Source of the DNA: Pirellulales bacterium
GTDB lineage: Bacteria > Planctomycetota > Planctomycetia > Pirellulales > Thermoguttaceae
DNA length: 36,833 nt
NCBI GenBank assembly: GCA_020846145.1
Contig: JADLEL010000182.1
Coordinates: 1-36,833 of the forward strand
Direction: 5' to 3'
Positions 6,621 through 14,612 of this stretch are shown here, piece by piece; within the stretch, counting starts at the first letter, position 1, and each line of letters opens with the position of its first letter. The notes below the pieces were generated by a model that did no database searches, was not told the origin of the DNA, and saw only the letters and a program-made list of their open reading frames with translations. The translations under genes and the position numbers were made by a program.

Positions 6621-8105
6621 TCAGGGAGTTGAGAGGGAGCAAGTTTCGCGCATGTTCTTGGCAACCAATTCGATCAGGCGGGGATGCAGGTAAAAATACT
6701 GCTTTCCGTCCTCTTCTCTTTGCGGTTGCGGAGTCAGTTCGCCGCGCAACAGGCTCAAGCAGGCCGAAACCAAACAACAGGTAATGATCGGCTCGAATTT
6801 GAGCAGCATATTATGCGGGCTCGAGCAATCGGAATAATCGATGCGGTAGCGGACGAGGCAGGGGCCGGTATCGACGCCGCGCTCCATGAAGTGGACCGTG
6901 CAACCGACCCAATCGGGACATTTTTTCAAGATCGCCCATTCCATCACGTCCATGCCGCGAAACAGAGGCAGCACGCCCGGATGAACGCTAAGCACTCCGC
7001 GACCCGCATGGGCGAGCACCTCCTCGCGCACCAGCCCGCCGCCGGTGAAAACGACCATCTCGACGGGATTTTCGCGGAGATGCTTGACGACGTTCGCGTC
7101 GTTCAAGTCCCAGCAACGGTGGACCGGAAATCCCCGCGCCTTCGCCAGCGCATCGACGCTCTGGTGATGAATGGCGTGGCGTTCCAAAAGCTCCGGCATC
7201 GTTTCGAAAGGCAGCGCGGCGGATTTCGACCGGCGAAAGAGCAATTTGCGCCAAATCTTCCTGAACAGATGCGCGCCGTCGCGTTGGTACTCGAACAGTG
7301 CGCGCTTCGGATTGAAAAGCCTGCGGACGAACACGCTTTCGACCTGCACGCCGGCGCGGCAAAGCAGTTCGATGGTCGCCAGCGTGAATAAGCTGTAGGG
7401 ATTGGGCGAAAAAATGCAAACCCGCGGCGCGGGCCCGCCCGCAAACGACGCCGGACTCAGTTCCAATTCTTTCGGCGGCGAAACGGCATCGGCCGGAGCG
7501 GGCGGCTGCGGCGCCGGCTTCCACTCGGCCAAGTCGAAGAGCGCGGCTTCCGCCAACGCGATTCCGCGGAAATGCCAGGCCGCAATCGCCATACGGTCGT
7601 CGGTCGCTCGAGCGAATCGGAACCAGTTCTTTCGCGAAGGCAGAGGCAGGCGATCGAATTTCAAGGCGGCATTGAGGAACCGCTCGTCGTTCGAGCGGGA
7701 GTAGTATTCCAAAAAGAAGCAGCAAAGCTCCAGCAGGCCGATTTCGGCGGCGCGTTGGGTCGGCCATTTATTGCGGGCCAGTCGCCACGCTTCGCGGCGG
7801 CGGATTTCAAACCAGCGGAAGAGCTTCTCCGCCCAAGCCGAGACGAGTTCCTCGCGGAAGCCGCCGCGCAGCCATGCGCGCAATTGCGAAAGCCCCCGGA
7901 GCGGAAGATTTTTGAATAGCGGGGCGACGCCCTCGAAGGAAACTTCGGCGGGCGCGGGCCGATCCGCCACGGGAAACGGTTCGAGGCCGATGCGGGCCAT
8001 CGCCGGCCTCAAATCCGCCAACGGAGCGCCCGGTAACTTGGCGCATTCCGCGAATCGCGCCGCCAGGGCGTCGCGCGTTTTTTCGAGCAGTTCGATGTCC
8101 GTCAT
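6621..8105 (-). CDS. Two-part protein with C-terminal formyltransferase-like domain
   Basis: The 494-residue product has an Arg/Trp-rich N-terminal half (1-220) that I do not recognise and a C-terminal formyltransferase fold (about 226-480) like methionyl-tRNA and sugar N-formyltransferases. The hallmark loop is SVHPGVLPLFRG (373-384), with His375 and the later Asp412 (VDTGP). The catalytic triad of this family is Asn-His-Asp, and the Asn position is Ser373 here. In this setting the natural role would be N-formylation of an amino sugar with formyl-tetrahydrofolate. The Ser substitution makes a changed or lost activity possible. The start ATG overlaps the previous gene's stop (ATGA), so the two are probably translated together. 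The N-terminal half may be a scaffold or substrate-recognition domain. Confidence 0.72.
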   Translation of the reverse strand: MTDIELLEKTRDALAARFAECAKLPGAPLADLRPAMARIGLEPFPVADRPAPAEVSFEGVAPLFKNLPLRGLSQLRAWLRGGFREELVSAWAEKLFRWFEIRRREAWRLARNKWPTQRAAEIGLLELCCFFLEYYSRSNDERFLNAALKFDRLPLPSRKNWFRFARATDDRMAIAAWHFRGIALAEAALFDLAEWKPAPQPPAPADAVSPPKELELSPASFAGGPAPRVCIFSPNPYSLFTLATIELLCRAGVQVESVFVRRLFNPKRALFEYQRDGAHLFRKIWRKLLFRRSKSAALPFETMPELLERHAIHHQSVDALAKARGFPVHRCWDLNDANVVKHLRENPVEMVVFTGGGLVREEVLAHAGRGVLSVHPGVLPLFRGMDVMEWAILKKCPDWVGCTVHFMERGVDTGPCLVRYRIDYSDCSSPHNMLLKFEPIITCCLVSACLSLLRGELTPQPQREEDGKQYFYLHPRLIELVAKNMRETCSLSTP

Positions 8106-9181
8106 GATTCACTCCCGTCGTCGTGCAAACGGCCGCGAAACGCCTTTCCGTCCATGCCGCGCAACGCTTCTCCAAAAAGGAAAAAACAACCGGAGGTTTG
8201 CGGCCCGTCCGCAAAGCCGATGACGCCGGCCTTGAACAACACCGCGGGCCAGGCGTCTTTCTCGTAGCGCGCGATTTCGATCCAATCGGCCGGATTGCGG
8301 GAGGCGAACAGGTGCGCGAAGCGGGTTTGCACGCCCGGTCCCGGTTCGTGGGCGGTCGCCGCGAGGCACCAACCGTCGGTCAAGTCCTTCACGTACCAGA
8401 CGGGGCCGGGGAAGGGCCGCAGGCGCTCGATCCGCCGCGTCCGGCGATCCAGCCGAATCAGGTGGCTCGTTTCCAGGGGCGAGTCCATGATCCAAAAAAC
8501 GGCGTCGTCCCGGAAGAGGAAGTGGCAGGAGCGAAATTGCTGTTCTCCCCGGCCGATGCTTTCGATTTCCGAGAACGACTCGTTCGCGCAGAGGATGCGG
8601 CATTCGCCCTCGGCATCGCCCGACGTTACCCACAGTTTCTCCTCGTAGGGATCCCACGCGCAACAATGCACGTGCTTGGCGCTTTTTGCGGGGAATTCGT
8701 ACGCGACTTGCCAAGAGCGCCCCGCGTCGGCGCTGCGATAAACGGGCACGGCCGCGCGGTTCGGGTTCGCGCCGTATTCCCCGAAATAGACGTTCCCCGA
8801 CGGCGCGATCGCCATGCTTTGGTGCAGGATGTTTCGGCATTGCCGCAGCCGCAGCGCCGGCGCGACGACCGGATCGGAATCGCACTCCACGCGGTAAACC
8901 ATCCCTTGGCGAATGGCGATCAAGGCGCTGCCCCGAGGATCGACGGGCATCACGTTGCATTTATCCAGCCGCATGGCGCGGCGCGCCAGACGCATGCCCG
9001 AAAATAAAAACCGACATCCCTTCGCGGGAAGCGCGAAGGAATAGCGCTTCTCTTTTCCGGCGACCGCAACCGTTCGCGAATGACTGGTTACGAGCAGCTC
9101 CGGCTCGTTCGACGAGGCATCGCCGCCGCGGGCATAATGCACGATCTCGGTATGCGGAATTTCGGTTAATTGCAGCTTCAT
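8102..9181 (-). CDS. Beta-propeller (BNR/Asp-box-like) protein of unknown function
   Basis: The 359-residue product has repeated beta-rich segments ending in Trp or Tyr and at least one clear Asp-box, SADAGRSW (150-157), as found in sialidase-like propellers. Other blade-like stretches are near 121-137 (QSMAIAPSGNVYFGEYG) and 168-190. No signal peptide or membrane helix is evident, so the protein appears cytoplasmic unless exported in an unusual way. No sialidase catalytic set (Arg triad, Tyr/Glu) could be identified, so I do not call it a glycosidase. It overlaps the formyltransferase-like gene by 4 nt and starts 33 nt after the double GT4. This suggests a structural or regulatory role in the same pathway. 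Confidence 0.6.
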   Translation of the reverse strand: MKLQLTEIPHTEIVHYARGGDASSNEPELLVTSHSRTVAVAGKEKRYSFALPAKGCRFLFSGMRLARRAMRLDKCNVMPVDPRGSALIAIRQGMVYRVECDSDPVVAPALRLRQCRNILHQSMAIAPSGNVYFGEYGANPNRAAVPVYRSADAGRSWQVAYEFPAKSAKHVHCCAWDPYEEKLWVTSGDAEGECRILCANESFSEIESIGRGEQQFRSCHFLFRDDAVFWIMDSPLETSHLIRLDRRTRRIERLRPFPGPVWYVKDLTDGWCLAATAHEPGPGVQTRFAHLFASRNPADWIEIARYEKDAWPAVLFKAGVIGFADGPQTSGCFFLFGEALRGMDGKAFRGRLHDDGSES

Positions 9182-9214
9182 GCGAAAGAAACGCTCCTCG
9201 ACGAACCGGAAAAG

Positions 9215-11536
9215 TCATTGGGGCGGACAATCGCGCGCATCGACGGAACTCCACAAATCGATCAAATGCTTGCATCCCGCGGGCACCGAGTACAGCCGTT
9301 GCGCGCGGCGGCGCGCCTTCTCGCCGAGTTCGCGGCGCAATTCCGGATTTTCCATCAACCGCTCGAGCGCGCCGAGGAGCGGCTCCATTTCGCGGGGCGC
9401 CACGCAAATTCCGCATTCTTCCGCGCCGCCGATGTCGAGCATTTCGGGAATGGCCCCCACGTTCGTGGCCAGAATCGCCTTGCCCAGGGCCATCGCCTCC
9501 AGGACCGCGTTGGGAAATCCTTCGGTATAACTCGGCAACACGGCCACGTCGGCCAGCGCCGCGATGCGAACGGCCTCGCCGTGCGGTTGGGGGCCGTGGA
9601 AATGCAGCCAATCCACCGTGCCCGCCGCCGCGGCCGAATCCAGCAATTTCGCGCGGAATTTTTCTTCGACGGGACCTACCAGATGCAGTTGCACGCCGCG
9701 GCCGGCGAGTTTCGCGCAAGCCTCGACCAACTCGCCGATGCCCTTGGTGGGCAGCACGTGGCCGGTAAATACCACGCGAAAATCCTCCGCTTGCTCCGCG
9801 AGGGGGTCTAACTTCGAACGGATTCCGTCGATTTCATCCAAGTCAACCATATTCGGCAACGAAACGACCCGTTTTCCCGGCAGACACTTGCGCACGCACG
9901 CTTCGGAATGGCGGTCGAGGGTGATCACCACGTCGGCCAAGCGCATGGCGCGCAGCATCCAACGCCATTCCATGCCGTTTTTCGCGCACGCTTTCGGAAT
10001 CGCGCCCATCCGATAATGAATGACCGAGGGAATGCCGTAATGCCGCGCGATTTTCAGCGTAACGATGTTTCTCGGCGTTGCGAGACCCCCGCTGGTGCAG
10101 ATATGAACGACCTGCGGGCGGATTCGATAAATCGATTTATTGATCGTCAACCAGGTTTTCATGGCCTGGAACGTGCCGCCGATCAATCGAACGGGCAAGG
10201 AAAGGTTCGTCACCTTGCGGTAACGGGCGGTGTTATCGACGAAGTGCAAACGCCACGACGGAGATTCGGCAAAGGCCTCGCGAAGGATGCGCGACCAATT
10301 GACGATCCCCCCATGATCGGGCGGCGGCAGCGGAGCGACGATCACGACGGTCGTGGGGCGGTCTTTCCTAAAGTACTTCGCTTTGTGCGCCGCTGCCGCA
10401 TCCTCCCACAAGTTGACCAGTTGCCGGCAGGCCACGGGCGCGTCGTAGAGCCGCTTGGCCCGCGCGCGGCCGCGCATCCCCATTTCATGCATCCGCTCGG
10501 GATCATCGAGTGCCGTTGCGAGCGCTTCCGCCAGACTCTCGACGTCGCGCGGCGGCACGCACAGGCCGCATTCCTCGGGGCCGTCGAGATCGAGCATTTC
10601 CGGAATCGCGCCCACCGCGGTCGCGACGACGCAGCGTTCCATCGCCATCGCTTCCAGGATCACGTTGGGGGCTCCCTCCGTATGGCTCGGCAGCGCGAGG
10701 ATATCGGCCGCGGCGAGATGCTCCATGGCCCGGTCGTGGCCGACCATGCCCGTGAACCGCAGCCATTCTCCGGAACCGCGTTGGGAGGCCAGGGCGGTCA
10801 ATTCTTCCCGAAAAGCCTTGCCGACCGCCCCGACCAGTTCGAGTTCGATATGCCGCCCCTGCAATTTCAGGCAGGCTTGCACGAGTTCGAGAATGCCCTT
10901 CGACGGAAGCACCATGCCCAGATAAACGATCCGCCGCACATTCTCTTCGGGACGAAGGTCTTCCCCCAGCGGGCGAATCGCATCGAGCTCGTCGATTTCG
11001 ACGCTGTTGGGCAGCGTAACCACGCGGGTATTCGACAATTCCGGCCGGATGGTGATCGCGGAGAGGCGGTCCAGCGTCACCACCGCGTCGGCCAGCGACA
11101 TCGCGCGGCGGGTAAGATTCCAAAGCAATCCCTGCCGGATGAATATCCAAGGCAGCCGGCCCATGTGATAATGGATCACGCCGGGCACGCCAAAGAGCCG
11201 CGCGATCCGCAGCATCAAGGTGTCCCGCGGCGTCGCCATCCCGCCGCTCGTGCAGAGATGGAAAACGTGCGGTCGGAACGATTTCATCGCCTTCATCAGC
11301 CGGTAGCTGTCCACCAGGGATTGCAATGTTCCGCTAACGAGCCTTTGCGCCCGGTTCAAACTCATTGCGCTGCGGAAACGCAATTTGGTGTCGATGATCC
11401 GCAATTCCAAATCGGGAATCTCGCCCAGATAATTCATGACGATGCGGGTCCAATTCAGGATGCCTCCGCCAAGGGGCGGCGGCACGGGAGTCGCCATGAG
11501 CACGCGCAGTTTTCCGGATTCCGGCATGGTTCTCAT
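9215..11536 (-). CDS. Tandem GT4-GT4 fusion glycosyltransferase
   Basis: This single 773-residue chain holds two complete, homologous GT-B glycosyltransferases: about 10-380 and 395-765, joined by a short basic linker (AHKAKYFRKDRP). Equivalent landmarks recur about 385 residues apart: GGGILNW (23-29) and HGGIVNW (408-414); CTSGGMATPR (95-104) and CTSGGLATPR (480-489); GAIPEMLD in both. The donor-site E-x7-E pairs are intact in both halves (E287/E295 and E672/E680), so both may be active. It probably adds two sugars, or the same sugar twice, to the repeat unit. The usual GT4 length is 350-420 residues, so this is a fusion of tandem duplicates. It starts 7 nt after the acyltransferase gene. 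Confidence 0.9.
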   Translation of the reverse strand: MRTMPESGKLRVLMATPVPPPLGGGILNWTRIVMNYLGEIPDLELRIIDTKLRFRSAMSLNRAQRLVSGTLQSLVDSYRLMKAMKSFRPHVFHLCTSGGMATPRDTLMLRIARLFGVPGVIHYHMGRLPWIFIRQGLLWNLTRRAMSLADAVVTLDRLSAITIRPELSNTRVVTLPNSVEIDELDAIRPLGEDLRPEENVRRIVYLGMVLPSKGILELVQACLKLQGRHIELELVGAVGKAFREELTALASQRGSGEWLRFTGMVGHDRAMEHLAAADILALPSHTEGAPNVILEAMAMERCVVATAVGAIPEMLDLDGPEECGLCVPPRDVESLAEALATALDDPERMHEMGMRGRARAKRLYDAPVACRQLVNLWEDAAAAHKAKYFRKDRPTTVVIVAPLPPPDHGGIVNWSRILREAFAESPSWRLHFVDNTARYRKVTNLSLPVRLIGGTFQAMKTWLTINKSIYRIRPQVVHICTSGGLATPRNIVTLKIARHYGIPSVIHYRMGAIPKACAKNGMEWRWMLRAMRLADVVITLDRHSEACVRKCLPGKRVVSLPNMVDLDEIDGIRSKLDPLAEQAEDFRVVFTGHVLPTKGIGELVEACAKLAGRGVQLHLVGPVEEKFRAKLLDSAAAAGTVDWLHFHGPQPHGEAVRIAALADVAVLPSYTEGFPNAVLEAMALGKAILATNVGAIPEMLDIGGAEECGICVAPREMEPLLGALERLMENPELRRELGEKARRRAQRLYSVPAGCKHLIDLWSSVDARDCPPQ

Positions 11537-11543
11537 CCGCGGT

Positions 11544-12164
11544 TCAAGCGTCTTGCCCGCAAGCTCGCCCCGTTGCCCGGCTTCGCATGAGTGTTTCGCG
11601 CGACAGCCGGTTTTCGGGCGGATACAACCGTCGTTCGTGTTCCAGGATCGTTTCCACGTCCCAGCGAAACTTGAGGACTTTCGCCGGATTTCCCACGACG
11701 ACGGCGTAGGGGGGCACGCTCTTCGTAACGATCGAGCCGGCTCCCACGATCGCCCCGCGGCCGATGCGCACGCCGCGCAAGACGATCGCCCGCGAGCCGA
11801 TCCAAATATCGTCTTCGATCACCACTCCCAAATCGTCTTCGGGGCGCTTGACGTGGACGTCGGTCATGAATTGTCCCACAACCTCGGTGTTGTGGCGGCC
11901 GCCGACGATCATCACCTCCGGCCCAAACATCACCTTGCTGCCGATGGTGATCGTCGATTTCGCCGCCAGCAGCGTCGGCCGCCAACCCAGCGAAACGTCG
12001 TCGCCCACCGAAATGTTTTCGTAGGAATAAAAGCCGTCGGGATCGAACAGGAAATTCCGGCCGTGCGCGGCGAACAGCGGCCGATGCAAATACATCCGCA
12101 ACCGCCGGAAAACTTTCCCGGCGAAAACGTGCGCAGAACCGAAAAGCCGCAGCGCACCGGCCAT
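11544..12164 (-). CDS. Left-handed beta-helix O-acyltransferase (hexapeptide repeat)
   Basis: This 206-residue member of the WcaF/CatB-like acyltransferases probably O-acetylates a sugar of the glycan or its precursor. Hexapeptide-repeat coils are seen at about 50-80 (ISVGDDVSLG, TITIGSKVMFG) and 115-150 (VVIEDDIWIGSRAIVLRGV, IGRGAIVGAGSIVTKSV). GGRHN (88-92) carries the likely catalytic His. The start ATG shares one base with the stop of the preceding glycosyltransferase (TAATG) and has a run of G before it. The frame is open far upstream, but that part is antisense-like shadow of the neighbour. The acceptor and acyl group are not known. Confidence 0.85.
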   Translation of the reverse strand: MAGALRLFGSAHVFAGKVFRRLRMYLHRPLFAAHGRNFLFDPDGFYSYENISVGDDVSLGWRPTLLAAKSTITIGSKVMFGPEVMIVGGRHNTEVVGQFMTDVHVKRPEDDLGVVIEDDIWIGSRAIVLRGVRIGRGAIVGAGSIVTKSVPPYAVVVGNPAKVLKFRWDVETILEHERRLYPPENRLSRETLMRSRATGRACGQDA

Positions 12165-13393
12165 TATTTCCCCCCCCTCGCGTTTCGCGCGCACGTCCGT
12201 TCGATGAAATCCGCGAGCGGAACGATATAACGCCGGTAATCGAAGCATTCCTCGGCCCTTTGCCGCGCCGCGAACCGCATTTCGCGCCATTTCGATTTGG
12301 GCATTCGAAAAATCCGCCTCACGCCCGCGGCAAACGCTTCGGGCGAATGATCTTCCAGAAGAATCCCCTCCTGGCCGTCGCGCACGTATTCGGGGATGTC
12401 GCTCGTCGCGTTGGCGACGATCGGCACGCCGGCGGAAAGGCTTTCCACCAATTTCGTGGGAAATCCCGCATGTGCGTAGCGTTTGTCTTCCCGCAGCAGG
12501 ATGGTGAAGTCGGCCGCGGAGATCAATTCGATCGCGCGGGCTTGGGGAACGCGGCCGTGATAAACCACCGCATCGCCCAAATCTTCGATGAACCCCGGAT
12601 CGCGCCGCAACCAGTTGCCGAGGCTTTCGCGCGTCGCGCCCACCAGATGCACCTTGATCGGAAATCCCTCCGCGCGGAGCGCAATCGCGGCGCGCAGCGC
12701 GTTCGTCAAAAAATCCTTCTTGCCGGGCGTGCCCGCGTACGCCAAATGCAGTTCGGAATCCTCGCGCGGCGGCGGGATCGGCCTCCAGCACGGGGCTTGT
12801 AAATCGACCAGCGGCGGGACGCGCAGCGTGCGGCAGCCGCGCGCGCGATAATACTGCTCCAAAAAGGAACTGATGACGATCAGGTTGGCGACTTTCGGCT
12901 GCAGCCGGCGCATGCGGAGTTCGGAATCCCAGCGGAGCGGGCCGATGCTCCCGCCCGGCAAATGCGCGGGATCGAACCATTCCGTGCAATCGGCGAGGAG
13001 CGCGAGACCGCGCCGGCGGCAGTAGTTCATCAATCGCCAAAGCAAGATCGCCGTGCCGTTATAAACGACGATCGCCCGCGTTTGCTCGGAGGTTAGCCTG
13101 CGCACTCGATTCATCGTTTCCGAAGCCGTGAAATGGAGGAAAAAAGCGCGGCGCAGGCGCGCGGTTTTGCAATCGGCGTAACTCTTCGCGGGACAATAGC
13201 ACAAGCCGTCGCGGCAATGCAGGCCGTCGGCTCGTAAATCCTCCGGGGGCGCGGAGTATTCCGATCCCGCGAAGGCGACCGAGTAGCCCGCATCGCGCAG
13301 GGCCAGGCCGATTCCCCGCACGCGCGATCCGCCGGCGTCTCCATCGGGGAAAAAAAAGTTGCCAACATACAGTATATTCGCCTGAATCGCCAT
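12164..13393 (-). CDS. GT4-like glycosyltransferase, paralogue 1
   Basis: This 409-residue GT-B protein is clearly related to the gene at 14613-15851. Shared landmarks are RVPPLVD (191-197), YAGTPGKKD (219-227), GFPTKLVESLSAGVP (310-324) and a DYRRY motif near the C-terminus. In the donor motif only the second Glu (LVE) is present, as in several GT4 subgroups. There is no membrane segment, so it probably works at the inner face of the membrane on lipid-linked intermediates. It lies 46 nt after the CapA-like gene and overlaps the acyltransferase by one base. Sugar specificity cannot be read from the sequence. Confidence 0.82.
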   Translation of the reverse strand: MAIQANILYVGNFFFPDGDAGGSRVRGIGLALRDAGYSVAFAGSEYSAPPEDLRADGLHCRDGLCYCPAKSYADCKTARLRRAFFLHFTASETMNRVRRLTSEQTRAIVVYNGTAILLWRLMNYCRRRGLALLADCTEWFDPAHLPGGSIGPLRWDSELRMRRLQPKVANLIVISSFLEQYYRARGCRTLRVPPLVDLQAPCWRPIPPPREDSELHLAYAGTPGKKDFLTNALRAAIALRAEGFPIKVHLVGATRESLGNWLRRDPGFIEDLGDAVVYHGRVPQARAIELISAADFTILLREDKRYAHAGFPTKLVESLSAGVPIVANATSDIPEYVRDGQEGILLEDHSPEAFAAGVRRIFRMPKSKWREMRFAARQRAEECFDYRRYIVPLADFIERTCARNARGGK

Positions 13394-13439
13394 GCCGCGA
13401 TCGAACTGCGGAGTCCCTCAAATCGGTTGCCCCAGGTGA

Positions 13440-14603
13440 TTATTTCGAGCGCGGCGGGTCGCGATGCTTCGACAAAAGGTTTTCGAAGATCGTCACCAAG
13501 GCTTCCCGATGCGACTCGCAGCGAACGATATTGCACGTCGCGGCCAATTTCCGTTTGGAAGAGAGCCGCTTGACGAATCCGGAATACTTGTTCAATCCGT
13601 ACCAGAAGCGGTTGTGTCCGAACAAGGCGCTGAGGTACGCCGCTTCCCGGTCGCGGCAAAAATCGTTCCACCGTTGGGCGACGAATTTCGGATCCTCGAT
13701 TTCCGCCGATCGTTTCTCGAGTTGAGTCAAAAACTGCCGCTCCTCGTCGGGCGGCATCCGCCGCAAACCCGCCTGGCCGCGCGACTGCACGTAGGGTCTC
13801 CAGCGCGGAACCAGCGTTCCGTCGGATCGAACTTCGACGTCGATTAAAAAACCTTGATGCCACGCGGAATGCCGCGACGGATAATCGAAAATCAGGTTGC
13901 CCTGGCCATAAAGGATCGTCCCCCCGCGATAATACTCGAAGCAGCCGGGGCAATGGGTGTGTTGCACCGCCACCAGATCGGCCCCCTCTTCGACGAGAAA
14001 GCGGCACGTATCGACCATCCGGGGACTCGGATAAGGATTATGCTCGTTGCCGCCGTGGAGCAGCACGATCAACTTGTCGAACGAGGCGCGCTCCCGTTTG
14101 ACGAAGCGGACGAATTCCACGGCATCCAGGGGATTGACTCCCGCCGTCGCCTCGCCGGCGGCAATCCATTCCCTTTCGGCCGCGGCGACGACGCCGATCC
14201 GGATTCCCCCCACATCGCCGACGAAGTGTCGGCGGGCGGCGGCAAGATTCGGACCCGCGCCGATCGCCGCCAAACCGAATTTATCGCAAGTCCTGAGCGT
14301 GCATTCCAGCCCGGCCTCGCCGTGGTCCATGACGTGGTTGTTCGCCAGGCCGACCAGATCGATTCCGGCTTCGGCGAGCGACTTAAGGCAGTCGGGATGG
14401 CACGAGAGGTTCGGTCCGCTTTTCAACTGCGGACTGGGCCGCTCCACGGCGGGGCATTCCAAATTGATGATCGATAGTTCGGCCCCTTGGAAGAGCGGCA
14501 ACAGATCGCCGAAAAGCTCCTCGATCCGCCCTTCGCGGAAATAGGATTCGTTCGCCGCGGTGGGGCATAAATCGCTGCCAATGATGATGCGAGCGCCGGT
14601 CAT
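13440..14603 (-). CDS. CapA-like metallophosphatase-fold protein
   Basis: This 387-residue protein belongs to the CapA/PgsA (PGA_cap) group of the calcineurin-like phosphoesterase fold. Family motifs in order are GSD (Asp11), NLE (47-49), GLANNHVMDHG (85-95), HGGNE (183-187) and QHTHCPG (214-220), followed by ILYGQGNLIFD (230-240). The usual GHHPH is QHTH here, but both metal-type His are present. Classical CapA is membrane anchored and acts in poly-gamma-glutamate capsule synthesis. This one has no signal peptide or anchor and sits between two paralogous glycosyltransferases, so a cytoplasmic role in glycan modification is more likely. A carboxylic-acid ligase or hydrolase role is possible; the exact reaction is unknown. 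Confidence 0.78.
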   Translation of the reverse strand: MTGARIIIGSDLCPTAANESYFREGRIEELFGDLLPLFQGAELSIINLECPAVERPSPQLKSGPNLSCHPDCLKSLAEAGIDLVGLANNHVMDHGEAGLECTLRTCDKFGLAAIGAGPNLAAARRHFVGDVGGIRIGVVAAAEREWIAAGEATAGVNPLDAVEFVRFVKRERASFDKLIVLLHGGNEHNPYPSPRMVDTCRFLVEEGADLVAVQHTHCPGCFEYYRGGTILYGQGNLIFDYPSRHSAWHQGFLIDVEVRSDGTLVPRWRPYVQSRGQAGLRRMPPDEERQFLTQLEKRSAEIEDPKFVAQRWNDFCRDREAAYLSALFGHNRFWYGLNKYSGFVKRLSSKRKLAATCNIVRCESHREALVTIFENLLSKHRDPPRSK

Positions 14604-14612
14604 GTTTTCGTA

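Noticed and set aside
9908-11590. Long plus-strand open frame (560 codons) opposite the double GT4 gene
   Set aside because: It is antisense to a gene with clear conserved motifs, has no recognisable domain, and has the composition expected from a GC-rich shadow frame.
12165-13040. Upstream part of the acyltransferase frame as a fused domain
   Set aside because: It lies in another frame of the well-supported glycosyltransferase gene. The acyltransferase has its own ATG at 12164.
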